64,000 bases of DNA, taken from contig OZ018411.1 of NCBI GenBank assembly GCA_963969595.1, positions 7,690,501-7,754,500 of the forward strand, given 5' to 3'. The DNA comes from Neckera pumila. Lineage: Eukaryota; Streptophyta; Bryopsida; Hypnales; Neckeraceae. This document shows, in pieces, positions 34,346 to 48,055 of this stretch (its first letter is position 1; each line of letters starts with the position of its first letter). A program made the translations under genes and the position numbers. The notes beneath the pieces were generated by a model. The model ran no database searches and was not told the DNA's origin. It was given only the letters and a program-made list of their open reading frames with translations.

Positions 34346-37300
34346 GAGTAGTATACAAGCAAATTGAGACTGAGGTAGTTCTCAATCTTGACAACACCTA
34401 TCTTGATCTTAGTTCTTGACTCTAGCTCTTATCTTGTACTTCTTGATCTCTCAAAACCAAGTCTTCATTTCCAGAACTTGTCTTGTCTTGCCTTACCTTG
34501 CATCTTCTATGTCCGTTACACATGGGATACACATGGGATAAAAATTGGATGCATCAATTTTTCCTTTCAAAAGTTTGCAACCAAAAAACATTTTTAGAGC
34601 CAATTTTCTTAAAAAGACCAAATTAAAGTCTTTTCCTACCCATATTACTTCATACTTTTTAGATGCTTATTGAATTGCTCTATAAATTATTAAGTTGAAA
34701 CTAGAAGATACACAAAAGGTTTTTGTACCCGTGAAATATTTACAGCCAAACACATTGAAAACTCTAATATGTATCCTTCTATAAGAAGACAAATTTAATT
34801 AGGACAAGTGTAGATCTAATACACCCTACTTTACATTCACAAAAAAACAATGATTTCCTATCTTGCTTTATAACATTTTAAAATGCTTACAAGGCTTAAT
34901 CCCTTTACTTATAATGACCCAAGCGACCATTTTTTGTTTGTTGTCCCTCTCTATTGAATTGATTGTTTCCAAATTTTGAGCTTCTAAAAAATAAAAATAA
35001 TTTTTAGAAAAGAGATTGCATTGGAAATCCAATGGTGGTATTTTCATCAAAGTTTAACTATGCCTCATGAATTTTTTTAAAGTTGAGTGTTGTCCTGTAG
35101 TTCATAACTCATTTATTTGGGCATAGATTGAAAAAACAGCCAATCAATGCGATTGTTGCCTACCTCAAAAAAAAAGCAAACTTATCTCAAAAAGGACAAA
35201 CCTATCTCAAAAAGGGCAGATCCAAACAGCTCAAGCAGAAGACATGTGTATTACTCTTGTTTCTGTTACAAACACTATTCTCAATTCAATGACCACTATG
35301 CATTACAAGTTACACCATGAATGAAAAATGCTCAAAATGTTGTAAAATTTTGGATGAGTATTTTCAACTTTCTTGTCTTTCATTGAAAACAAAAAAAGAT
35401 TTGCAAAAGAAAGTCGTGAAAATCTATAAAAGATAACTAACATGAAAATCTTCAAATATCGAGATGGATGAAAAATTAAGATTTTATATACTCAAAATAT
35501 GTTTGCATTCATTTATTGTTCAAAATTTGAACATTTGGTCCTTTAGGAGATTATGGAATTGCAACACCTATCTAAATGTAATACTTCTATAATAGGCCAA
35601 AATGGTCAAAAATGCTAAATCTTGAAGTTTGAATATTTTTTTCTTGCAATTTGAATCACTTAGATTAATTACTCATCAAACATTTGTCTATTGCTTGAAA
35701 GGCACAATGGACCATGTTTAAACATCCACCATGGGAATTTTACAATAAAACATCAAAAACCTAGTTGTGCTCATCTTATCTCAAGGATGAAGTTAAAATG
35801 CTCACAGTCTTCAATGATTGCCTCATTTGTGCAAGCGTCCTATCACTTCAATTGCAATTCTAATTTGTTTATCTTCCTAACTTGTGTGTAAGATGGAAGG
35901 TAACTAGGTAGTTTACATGGTGTGAAACGAAGTATTAACTACACCATCAAATATTCCAAATATTTATTTGGTCAATTTCAAATGTAGAATTTTTTTTTTT
36001 AAAATTGTAAGAAAAACTTCATAAGTCAATCAATCTTTTTAGGATTTCAACATAGATTGAAATTTGGACAAAATATATTCTCTTTTAGAAAAATTGCCAT
36101 TCAACAATAGAAATACATTTTAAAAAGACGTAGATTTTTTGTCTCTATTGTTAACTCTAAAAGCCTTACGGGAAAAAGTATCCTTTGAATGATTTTAGGA
36201 AATGCTCCAATGTAGAGATTTCTTTGGAGGGACTTGATTGAACTTGTTTTTAGAGAATAATGTTAGATGAATTTTCCTAATAAAAGAATGGCAAATACAT
36301 GTAGTGTATTATGGCAAGTTTTGCTCTGTTCTCTTTATCTGCAATGTGGCCATGAAAATGTTCTTTTATAAATTCAAATCCAATTTAGAAAATGAAGCTT
36401 ATCAAGTTTTGCTTTCTCTCTATTTGAAAATTTTATAAAATTACTAAAATTGAATATTTTATAGGAATTTGAGCTTCAAGCCTATAACCATCAAATGATT
36501 GATTTCCAATTCTAGAATGATGTGTTAAAAATGTACCATGGTGTTCCACACTATAATATTATTCTATCAAGAATTATTCAATGAATATAGTTTGAGCATG
36601 CCTTGCATTTGGTATTAATTGTTTTACTTTTTATTCAAAAATTTACAATAATTTCAAATTTTTGCAAAGAAATGAAATTTTTATGACTATTGGATGATAT
36701 ACAAGTAGAGAAGGGTGGCAAAAGAGAACTATATCTCCCAAAACCACTACAAATTCATTAGAACAACCAGTGGATGTACAAGTATCTTTTGCTTCAAGAA
36801 TATTCATTCAAGGGGACTTTGATGGCATGAGAACGTATTCAATGCTTTCAACTTTTGAAATTCATGGAATATTGAATAAATGCCAAAAGACATACAAAAC
36901 AATGTAAAATGAATTTTTTCAAGGAGCTTAAGAATTTTATATCAAAATTTTATCCTTTTGGCAACTAAACTATCCAGCAAAAAAGTGGTATTTTTAGATG
37001 TGTATACTTTAATCACACTTTTGAAAAATAAATACAAAAAAGTACATTCATAAATAGTTGCAAAATGAAGCTTTTTTTTAAAATGGTGATAAACTCGTCT
37101 TTTGAGGGTGGTCCTTTAGGGGTTAGTACATAATTTTTCAAATTATATAGTTACAAATGAACAAGTTAAATTTTAAAAGTAATTTATAACTTTATTATTT
37201 AAAATTCATAAATTCACAAAATTATAATTTTATAAAAATTTATCATTTCAAACAATTAGACATCATTAATTATATTATGACCAACATTTATGAGAAAAAG

Positions 37301-37968
37301 TCTAGAACCTCTAGAAGATTATTTTCTTAATGGTCAAATGTGTAAATGTTATATATATATGTTTATACATTTTTTTTTTTTTTTTTTTTTTTTGAAAAAA
37401 TATTAAAATCATGGACCTTGTGATTACCTCAAGTGCCACATCAAATTGCAATTTTCAAATTTTTAGTTTTTAATTTTTAATTTTTAAATATACTTTTTAT
37501 TTCCTACATTTGCACAATTAGATGATGTATCTCAGCCCTCTAGAGAGTCCAAATTCTCTCTAATGAACCCTTAATGTTTAAATAAAATTAAATAAAGCCT
37601 TCTATCAATGTAAGACATGTAGAAATCAATTATTTAGAGGGCCTTTGAAGTTGAAGATGACTTTTGTGCTTCTTTGTACAAGTAAACCCTATCCACTTTT
37701 TTCTTTTTTTCATTATATTATCAACTATTATTGTGTTGTAATTGAGCCAATAATAAAAGCAAGATGAAAAAAAAGATCAATTGACTTTTATCTTTTAACA
37801 TCAATATTGATGTTCTATAATTTCAATGATTGATTCAATCAAAATTTAAATTGTAGAAGTGCATTTATTCTATGAAGCTAGAACCAATTTCTTTTGATTT
37901 GGTGATACCTTGTTAGATGACATAATTGTGTTTTTTGAAATGCTAAATTTTAGCAAGATTCTTTTTCT
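34346..37968. other. AT-rich region with MITE remnants
   Basis: No gene is supported. Family ends of the piggyBac-type MITE appear at 35538-35556 (GGTCCTTTAGGAGATTA) and 37110-37126 (GGTCCTTTAGGGGTTAG). A poly-T run of about 24 lies at 37370-37393, next to a short TA repeat. Confidence 0.5.
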
Positions 37969-38847
37969 TTAACCCCTAAAGGCCAAAGACTATGTTTTCA
38001 CCAAAATCACTCCAAAATTGCCATTTCTAGTATAAGTACCAAATTTTAGAAAAAAAATCATTTTGAGACACATGTAACCGTAATATCCTGTAGCAATCTT
38101 GTTTGAGAATATGTAGAAAAAGGAATTTTTGTCAATTCAAATGCTAATATCTTGCAATCTACAAGGTGCACTTCCCAAGGTCACCTTTAAATGAAAAATG
38201 TCCAAAATGGTGGTTACTCCTCGGATTCATTCTTCAAAAAAAGTTGGCTACATGCTTGAAAATTTTCAAACCATTTAGAATTGTATAACATATAGGAAAA
38301 AAATAGGTTGCAGAAAGAAGTAGAAAATGATTCAAAACACTAAATTGTTAAGAATTTAATTATGGAATTGAAAAATGTCAATTCCAATGGTTGTAATGTT
38401 TTAATAAACAACATACATCCTAAGCTTTTATTTTTTTCAAAAAATATTATAAACAGAGTTAAATTTTCAACGTTTATTTTAGAATAGAGAATCCATAATT
38501 GCCTGCAAACTAGAACACCACATAATTTTAGTTGTGTAAATCAAAATGGAATAACTTGAACCTTTACACATATATATAAATGTAAAAAACCAATTTCAAA
38601 TTTTTATATTTTTAAAAAGTGATTTTTCAAAAAAAATTTAAGCTGCCCGTTGACCTTTGAAAATGACATAGCATCCAATAACTTCTTAACCATGTAGTCA
38701 AAAGTTTTGAAATTTTTTGGGCCTTAAAGCTACTCATTGGGCATATTGTGTGAATTTTCAAAGAAAAAAATAAATTTTCCGTTTGTAGTGAGTTGCCCAA
38801 AATCACTATGTTGCCATGAAAAACGCCATTTGGTCCTTTAGGGGTTA
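37969..38847. mobile_element. piggyBac-type MITE with intact TTAA flanks
   Basis: The 879-bp segment begins TTAACCCCTAAAGGCC and ends GGTCCTTTAGGGGTTAA. It is the cleanest copy of the family in the window and is homologous to 16747-17542 in the same orientation. Non-coding. Confidence 0.8.
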
Positions 38848-40498
38848 ATCAGATTCAATATCACATGTTTGACTATTTTTCATCCAATTTGAATGATATA
38901 TCATCCAATCTTATTGACGTGTCATCTTATTCACTACCTCTCATCTTAATTCAACCTAATTAATATTATTGATCATTCCCCTAGCTACTCTCTAAAAATT
39001 ACAAGAAAAATTTGAATAGAATAAAATCATTAAATTTCAAGTATACACATTTGAAGGTAATAAGAATGAATGCATAGTGTAAAATAAGGGACAATTTTAG
39101 TGAAACTCTATTAAATTATAATTTTCAATATCTCATATAATATGTAAGGTTCCACAAGGTATTTATTATTATATGGAATTGGCCAATGTTGAAATTTCAA
39201 GAATCAATAGGTGGTAATCTTGTTGAAGATAACTCTCATGATATGACATTTAATTGATAAGTAAAATTGAAATAATGATTGTGTTAGAAATTCTAATCAA
39301 TCTTTTAAATATAGAACAGTAGATTCAAGGCTGATTATATTTGAAGTAGTTTGATAGGATCTACCTCATATTGTTCTAAAAATTAGTTGTATATACTTTA
39401 TTGGAACAATTTAGATTTGGACTTGCTTCTAATTTTTGTAAATCACAATCAATTATCACCTTTTTGTATTGAAATACTTTAAATTAAAATCTAAAATTGT
39501 AGAAAGTATAATCATGTATTTTTGAATTTCACAAATAGTCTAAAAAACTAATAATCTTTAAAACTTTAAGTACTACTAGTATAATTTTGAAACTTGAATC
39601 TATGATTGAACATCATTATTGAAACTACAAATCATATAATGAGATTGATTAAAATAAGAAGCTTTGAATACTAAAGTAGTAAAAGATGAAACATAAAATA
39701 TTATATAATTAATTGAAAGTTTTTAAGAATATATATATAATTTATGAGGTTTGTTTGGATTCATTCCAAACTTATACAATAAATTAGGTTGACTAATACT
39801 CGATACAAACTTATAAGCTATTGAAAGTTTGTCTTTAATAAAAATTATAAAGGTAAAAGTTAAAACAAAAATAAGATATTAATAGAAGATCTATACATAA
39901 TAATAAAATTAAATATTCAATGTAGGCTTTGATTGCAATTGACTTTGTAATCATGAACAAGTATACAAAAATGGGGTCCACTTACTACAAAAAATGATGG
40001 AAAAAATGACTGCCAAAAACGACTAAAAGGCAATTGTTGTGGATACAACAATTCCAATACAACTCAGGGTCTTGGAGTCGTTGTGGACAAGTTGTTTAGG
40101 ACAACGACTTCACTTCTATAACCACCATCTATTCGGCAGTTGGATGTAGAAAACATAATACAATGGATGATACAAATACATGTCGAAGTTGACGTGGACA
40201 AGGAGTGTGTTGGGCACACGCCCTGACATCAAGCGATGTGGCATTTGGCCATTGGCCGATGGCCGTAGTTGTTCTGTAGTTGTTTTACAATTGCGGTCTG
40301 AGATTGTCAGGCTTGTTAGACTTGTCAAAGTTGTCAGACTTATTAGGATGACGTAGACTAGAATAGCGGGAGATCGGCAGTCACGTTGAAGTCATTTCCC
40401 AGTCGTGTGAGGGTACATGAGTGCGACCCCTTCCTAGAAAACATCCCGTATGTCCACCTTCCACCACCCCTCCGGTACGGTCTTGAAATAGAAGGACA
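38848..40498. other. AT-rich, then mixed sequence; no gene seen
   Basis: 38848-39970 is AT-rich and featureless. From about 39970 the composition rises. It has repeated CAACGACT/GTCGTTGT motifs (40020-40110) like those in the foldback element arms, suggesting another transposon subterminal region cut by the CACTA copy at 40499. Confidence 0.4.
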
Positions 40499-42149
40499 CA
40501 CTAGAAGAAACCCGTGTTTTTTTTTATCCCTGGATTCTGCGTGCTGATGTCTCGACTGGTGTCTTGAAATGTCTACGTGGACGTCTATAAACTCGCATTG
40601 CTCAAGACTCGGGTTTAATATTAGGTTTGACGTTGGACATCAGCATGCTGGAGGCCCTGATGTCCAAAAAACATGGGTCAACGGGGTCCTCAAAGGCCGC
40701 CATGTGGTTGCCACTTAAACGCCACATGTGCACGGGCAGCCACGTAGGAAACTTTTTCATCCATTTTTGACCATGACGTGGCATCTGAGGTGGCATCTGA
40801 GGTGGCGGCGGGAAAAGTGACATGGCATCCAGCAAAGATGACGTGGCTTGCCATGTCAGCATATTTTTTTGTTATCTAAGAATTTTCTTACTATCTTTGA
40901 AGATGTCAACATAGACATCTATACGTATTCTGAGACATGAACTCAGATGTCTAGACGTTTTCATAGACGTAATTTGAAACATTACCTTAGACGTCCAAAT
41001 TTCTTGTAACATCAATGTAAACGTCTACTTTTCATCATGAATACCTTTGGCAATGTTTGGTATGATCTAGAAGAACAAAATGATGTCACATTAAACATTC
41101 ATGGAATGGAATGGACTATTCAGCATGATGTTAATATGGACAGTCTCACATGTCTCATATGATGTCCCTCATGCATGTCAGAATGTTCAATATAACATGT
41201 CATACACAATACACCATACATTATATAGCATATATAATATACCATACATTATGCATCATACATCATATACCATACATAATACGCCATACAAAATATATCA
41301 TAATTGGCAATTATGTCACATGGCTTCAAAAAGCCACTTGATGTGAGTTTATGGAGGGAAAAAGACAAGCTCTTTATACAAGTGGAGTGGTAGAAGGGAA
41401 GACAAACTATGGGACATTGAAAACACTGGATTTAAATTTTGGTAGAGCAACATATAGACGTCCAATAAGATGTTTTTTGTATGTCTCAAAGGCTGCTCTA
41501 ATGATGTCTCCATAGACGATATACCAATTGTGACTATGTTTCCTAAAACATCTAGAAGTCTACAAAAACATACAAGAAAACATCTTAATGTTTGATAAGA
41601 TGTCTTTAATAACATCTCTACGTCTATTTAGACATCTCCAATACAAGTGTAGAAAATGCAAAGAGACAGCCCCGCTATGCTTACGTGGCATGCCACATCA
41701 GCATAATTTTATGCCACATCAACTAATTTACATGTGGCATGCCATGTCATATGCCACGTCATCTTATTTTCTCCAAAAGCTGCCCGGAGGCTGTCCAATC
41801 CCGTTTTTTTAACCTTGGCCAAACTTTTATCCAAGAAAAAAGTGATTTTCAAAAAATTACCCTCCTTGAAATTTTTCCCCCAAAGCTGACATGGCCATCT
41901 ATGTTTTTGCGGACGCCTTGTTGGACATCAATGAGTCCTTGAAAATGTCATCAAAAATCTCAATGTCTTTGGGAACACCAATTGGTTCCATTCAAATTTT
42001 CCGAAGTCATCTGGAACATCCTTGAAAATTTACCCTAAATTGCAATCTTCTTCTTTAACGTCTTAATGTCTCAGCGGACATAGTATGTTAGGCCTTGGAC
42101 ATCACATGTTTTGGGCAAACATAAAAAAAAACACAGGTTTCTTCTAGTG
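40499..42149. mobile_element. Non-autonomous CACTA element, copy 1
   Basis: 1651 bp with ends CACTAGAAGAAACCCG and CAGGTTTCTTCTAGTG. It is over 90% similar by eye to 50852-52484 along its length. It holds dense GACATC/GATGTC and ACGTGGCAT subterminal motifs and an ATACCATACATTAT-rich centre. The flanking triplets (ACA, ATG) do not match, so the target duplication is lost or rearranged. No coding capacity; its short ORFs are translations of repeats. Confidence 0.85.
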
Positions 42150-43430
42150 ATGCTTTGCCTCTTGCTCTCCTAATGGTCCCCACTGCCACTTTGTGCTTCA
42201 CGGCGCGGGGATTAATGAAGAATACCTCCTACCCAATGTGGAACTGCATGACACAAAGCATTAGCCCAATTGCGCATTCATACTTAAACATTTTTAGCAA
42301 TTAGACATGCTAGGGACTACTGTACCACTTTGGTTGCTCTCATATGTCACTCACAAATGACTGAAGGAGGACTGCGGACATCAGATAAATGCCATGCAAC
42401 TTTGAATCAATTGCCACGCGACTTTCAAACAACTTAGTGGCGACGACTACATTATGGCTACCTCGGTTTCGATGCAGCTGGCGGATGCCCGCATCATGAG
42501 GCTGCCCAATGGTACACCTACTAGCACCCAAATGGCCTCCACGGCCACATACACCATCCACTCGCTTGTGTGCCCAAACATCTTCAAGACCATAATAAGC
42601 ATCCTCTAATTCCTAGCAGTTTTAGGAAAACTTCATGACATCTTCTCCACTTTGATGAAGGGCCTCCTACAAGGCAGTAAATGACGGAACAAGCCTGGGG
42701 ACTTTGCGACAGCAGCCAACATATGGTGGGACTGAGAGAGACTTTGGTTAAGGATTGCTCACCAGAGGCCACAGATTTGCTTATCACATTCTTAACAACA
42801 AGCATTTCTTCCTCAAGTGCACCGGGGACCTACCCATTTACACTATGTTCAAGGAACTCATCAGTCATCACCGGCAAAGAATGACTTCACATTCACAGTA
42901 CCTTGCATGCACACGTCACCTCTAATGGCACTACTACCTTCGTTGGCTGCAGCAAAGCTAGCCTGGCCTACAACGCTATTGGATACATGACAACGTGGAC
43001 TGGTTTACAAGCTTCACAGTGGTTCACTCCTTCGGTGTGAAACAGAGACACCTACTTCACTTACACGTGACTTTGATATGACACAATAGTAACTTCCCTA
43101 TGATTGCGATTTCAGGCGCATTCCAACTTTACTACCCTGTGACTTGGAATTGACTACTTACTGTACACAGCCTAAAAAGATGACAAAAAAGCCAAGGGGG
43201 CAAAAACAGATTACCTTCTTCTCTTGTTTTTTCTCCGCTATTTGTCTTGGCGGATAGTTCCTTGTTTCCCACTTTTGTGTTTTTGCTTATACAGACACAG
43301 TAGGTACACATTAGGAATGAGAGGGAAATGAAGGTGAGGGGAGCACCAAATTTTTACAACCACGTGCTATACAAGCCCCTTCACCATCCACAATGTCAAG
43401 AAATTTAAACGATGATCCAGTTTGACGTTT
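42150..43430. other. Unassigned 3' region of the minus-strand CACTA-type gene
   Basis: Short open frames on both strands with protein-like composition but no recognisable motif. It probably belongs to the decayed element that contains 43431-48055. Confidence 0.3.
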
Positions 43431-43901
43431 CTAAATCATTTGCGCCATTGTTTCATTGACAATGTTAGGGAACTTAGCCCTGAAGGTGGGTATGCCAGGG
43501 CATTCCTTCAGCACCTCCAACAATGGCCACATGTAGGACTTGAGATAGTCCTTGTCATCAGCCACTGTGCATAGCCACTTCACATAAAAAAGGGTGCTCA
43601 TTATGACATTGGCATTTAGATTGCATGCAACCCGTGAGGACTTGCTATCTACTATCACGGTGTTCAACGCATTGAATCTAGGCCAACCCGCATACACCTT
43701 AGACAAGTTTTTCCCCCCCAACTTTACTTTACTGGATTCATTGTCTTGGACCTCGCACTCCTTCCTAGACCAAGCAAAGAGCGGAATTGTAGGGAAGGGA
43801 CCAATCAATCCACTGAGCATGCTGGGGACAACATCATCCATATATGATGCAACTGTGCTACCCCAGAAAGCTACTGCAAAGTTCGAAAAACATCTTGACA
43901 A
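43431..43901 (-). pseudogene. Unknown 156-residue fragment, probably part of the decayed CACTA-type element
   Basis: A minus-strand frame with balanced composition (LSKVYAGWPRFNALNTVIVD) ending in TAG at 43433-43431. The frame continues for about 20 residues (KRQTGSSFKFLDIVDGEG) before further stops. I do not recognise the family. It lies downstream of, and on the same strand as, the Ptta-like gene, so it may be a 3' exon of that gene or a second element protein. Confidence 0.35.
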
Positions 43902-44551
43902 AAAAAGGTTTGAGCCAAGGCCTCAACACGACTCGGTGAGAATTAGTTTTGGTGGTTCCACAAATTCGATGGTGCGGGTTTATTAAATCTAACAAACTAC
44001 AGTCCAACAGGGGGCCATGGACATTAAACACTATTAATTTGGAGTGGGTTTTGATTCGGCGTGAGAGAATGTTGGCAATTGACAAGCCTAAACCCACCTC
44101 ATCTGACGTACAAGTACGGACGTCAATGGGGTTTTTTACCTTGCTAGGAAACTTGGGTGCTCTCTGCCCTTTCTTCTACCCAATCTCCAATGCAATAGAT
44201 CCGGCCTCTGCTGCGACTTCCTCGGATGTTGTAGGTGTTATCTCCACTCTAGCTAATTCCGCCACAACTAGGCCCATCGGTGTCTCTGCCACCTGCAAGG
44301 GTATTGCAATGGGCGGGACTTGTTCAACCTCCTTCATGTTTGAAGCCGGAGGTTCCGCTGCTGTACCATCCTGGGGGGTCCCACCTATGCCTACTTTGTC
44401 GAGGACGTGGCCACCTTCCTTTGCTTCATTTAGACGTGCAACATTCTCTTCAATTGTTGGCTCTTGGATTTTGGGGATGGCATCGTGGACTACAATGGCG
44501 GCGCTAGCAAGCGCTCTGGGGATTCCTGGGGACTCACATGCCACTATGGCA

Positions 44552-47500
44552 CTAACTCAAGAGAGGGACGTCCCAGGGTGTCTTTTGATGACAACTCTGT
44601 GTGTCGGAGGAGAGTGGCACTTGCGCTGCACTAGCAGTGACATTGCCATTGCACGCGCATCCTGCTCCAACCTGTGCCCCACTCTTTTTTGACACTCCCC
44701 TTACAGGCAGCTCTAAGAGGGTATCCACGGACATTACCTTCCGTCCGGAATTGGAAAGTACACCGGCATGATCCACCCCAAGCATGCCACCATGATTTTA
44801 GTTGTCTAGGTCTGACTAAGTTATGGAAGGGCTGTCCTTGTTGGCAGAATTAGACTTCCTCATAAAAGCCTTAACCATTGAGCAAAGGTCTTCTATTGCA
44901 AGTGACTGCATGTTGTTTGTTGCCATAACTTGGTTGAACTGAACCTGCACATCCTGTTTCAAAGCAGCCATCTCTGCCCTCAAAAATGAGTTGCCATATG
45001 CCCCAATCTGCACAGACGACAAACCATAGAAGATGCACTGATTTATATGTGAATTGGCCAAGCAAATATTGGATACGACGGGCTACAAGTACGACTCAAG
45101 ACCCTTGAACGCAACTTCAACTTCTAGGGCACTCGGGTGCGATTGAGAGATGACTCCATGGCCTTTGGTCATTGCAACACGACTGCCAGATGACTCCGCT
45201 GATGTTGTCATTGCTTCCTCATTTGCGACTGTCTACAATAATTCTTGGATTAGTACAAACAAGGCATATTTGCCCCCATTGCTGTCATCCATGTCAACAT
45301 TAAGTGGGAGTCATACAATAATTGCAAGACACAAGTAGAAAGAATTAAAGAAGTCAGACTGGACAGACTCCTCTATTGCAATTTCTGGGCTTCAAAGTAC
45401 AACCTAGTGCTCCAAGCTCAAAAGATCAATTTAAGTGCAATGAACTACCAACAATTTCTGTACATTTCAAACTAAATCGGTCATTACTTAAAGGAGTGTA
45501 GGTTGTTACATTTAATGAAGGAATCCCACTCGGCCATGTGCTTTCTCCATGAAGACTAGAATCGGACGGAGTCTTGAAAGGGGTCATGCATGTAAATTAT
45601 GCTATGAAAAAATCGAAACCAATTCCTATCCTAACATAGACCAACCTCCTCTGTGAAATATTGGCACGGACACAACCTGGCCTTTCCCATATAGGCACAA
45701 CAAAGAAATCAAGGAAAGCATGCTACAAATGCGTACATGCTGAGAAAACTTACCAGAGGATCTGAAGTGCCACCAGCACCTGCCCGCATGCCCTCCGCCA
45801 GTTTGGTGATCCCTGGATTGGTTGACTTCCCCTCTTTTTGCAAACAACACGACAACACTGAGGATGATGGGGCCACATTATCTGATCAAAACAAGTGGGG
45901 AAGGAGAAGACAAGATAAGACTATAGGACGGACAAATAGGACACAAGCACAAACAAGCAGAATTCTAAAGGATGCTTACCACTTGCGCTTCCACGCCTGC
46001 TTTCCCTTTTTGCCCCACAATACTGCAGTGCTTCACACTATGGCATGTAGAAGTCATCTATTGGGACTTCACTTTCTGAGCATTGGTATTCCAGTAGGCA
46101 ATCAATCGTTTCCACTAGGCATCGTCAGTTATGTGCATAGGAGTCTCTTTGTGGCCTTGATTGTACTGCATCTTCAAGCAAGATCTCTCGCCTTTTATGT
46201 ACCTTGTGACTACACTACGGAACCCAGCCATGCTCAGCGGATTACCCACATACTCAAACTTGTTATCTATTGCTTCCCATAGTTTAAGCAACATGTGAGG
46301 CTTGTGTTTTGACCATTCTACCACACTCATATGTAGGATTTTTGGTGTGAATTTCCTGATTGCCTCGACCCAAGCATTCTTCCCCTCACACCCAGCATCT
46401 ACTTCACCACCACCCTGTACTTCCACAAAATTTTGCTTGGTGGAAGTCGTGGAACGCTCTTGACTCCCCAGCTTGTACACAATGCACTTCTTCCTTTGCA
46501 CAGCTTGGTCCGTCACGCCACTTCCCACGCCACTTGCTGCCCACGCACCCTTGTAAGGTCCCGACGCACCTGCAAACCAAGGAGCCAGGGCCTAGTTGGG
46601 CAGTTGTGGCATCCACAACCAGCCAGGCGGGTAAGGCCACGGAGGCGCGGCTGTGGGTTGCATTGGAGAATTGACCACTCCTTGCAACGTCGCTGGCAAT
46701 CTCGCGCAAAGATCCAGTTTGTGCTTCTTCCACCAGTCCACCAACAACTCCTCAACCTCCATGTTGATGGTGTCAAACACTGATTCTTTGTTCTCTGTAG
46801 CGACAACATCAGCAAGTTAATTCAACTTCTACAAAATGTCACCCTAAATCATCGCGTTCTGACAAAGGCGCACTAATTTCATGGAAACACACAGCATGGC
46901 AGCTACAATCTACTTTCTGGAAACTGAAGAACCACACAAACACCCAAAAAGTCAGATCTACAAAACCTTAATCCTAGAGCAATCACGAGGTATGGCAAAT
47001 TACTTGCACCAACTGCCTCTCCCTCCAATTGCTGTCGAACATGGTTATAAGCAAGTACTAAATTCATCATACCTGTTCTGATTGCCTCCAAATTGGACTC
47101 TGTGGCCTCGGAAGAAGAGTCATGCTTGCTTGTCTTCTCGACGGCGCCCACAACTTCTTCTTCATCTTGACGAGATGTGCGCTTCCTCCATCCTTTCCGT
47201 CCTCGAAGCCCAAGCTGCCTCGCATTCCTCCATAGTCCCTCACTACTTCCTCGCACGGTTTTAGCCTTCTCCGGCTTCTTTGTTGGCGCTTTCTCCTGAT
47301 TCTTGTGACGTAGAGTTCTTAGCAGCAGGAGTGAGGGACAATAGTAAGGAGAGAAAACAATGAGAGACGATTGCTCAAAGTATTGGCAACGACTCTCGCA
47401 AGGTAGCACAATTGCAGCAAAATAAGAGGGCGAAGCTTAGGGTTTCTATGGGCCAAATGGGAAGGGAAGGTGCGAGGTGATCCATGTAGCCGTAAACCCG

Positions 47501-48055
47501 CCTACACTTGATATACACTACACTCAAGTGGCGGCCACATGCAGAAACAATGGAAAATGATTCCCAAGTGAATGATAAGCAGTCGCTCAGGGAAAATGAG
47601 GCTTCTAGTTCCACTTTGAAACAACTCCCACGCGACTGCATGAATTGGGACTTGCACTCTACTGCAATTTTAAAATACAAATTGCACTGTAAACCCTACT
47701 GCAACGCGTGAAGCTAATGAACAAAGGAGCTCAGAGATAGACGTCAGGAAGAAAAACAATCATGCCACAAATTCAACGATGGGTTGAACTTCTCAAAGGA
47801 ACGTGCATTAGCAACAATAATCAATATTTCCAACTTTGGGCCACCAGGTCGTGGGCCCATGCATAGCGATGCAGCATAAAGACGGCACAAACTTCTAGAC
47901 ACAGGACAACAGTAATAGTAGCAGAAAATAACTCACACTGCTTTTCTTGCAAGAAGAACAGAGTCCAATCTTTTCTTGTTTTCTGCAACCCGCACGTCTC
48001 TGAGCAGCTGGTACTCACCCCAAGGATGTGGCGGGCTCAACGCTGGAGAGTCCAT
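44552..48055 (-). pseudogene. Ptta/En-Spm-like (TNPA-like) CACTA protein, multi-exon, many TAG stops
   Basis: Inferred exons on the minus strand: ~48055-47937 (MDSPALSPPHPWGEYQLLRD), one within ~47310-47015 (basic, KKPEKAKTVR), ~46803-45977, ~45885-45745 and 45061-44552. The diagnostic block is in the third (LLKLWEAIDNKFEYVGNPLS, then FRSVVTRYIKGERSCLK and WKRLIAYWNTNAQK), matching plant Ptta/En-Spm proteins. Next comes IFYGLSSVQIGAYG with a predicted coiled coil, like the family's YGLGS block. Donors such as CAAGTG/GTAAGC support splicing. The frame has TAG at 46592, 46115, 46058, 44816 and 44552, and TAA at 44801. TNPA-type proteins bind CACTA subterminal repeats. It is a decayed copy and exon limits are approximate. 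Confidence 0.6.

Noticed and set aside
41101..41615. Short ORFs in the CACTA copies (also near 51442-51956)
   Set aside because: The same peptides recur in both non-coding copies and are rich in repeat translations. No transposase motif is present.
43949..44692. Plus-strand ORF of 247 residues
   Set aside because: It is antisense to the decayed Ptta-like region, with low-complexity Ala/Ser/Thr composition. Only the minus strand shows family motifs.
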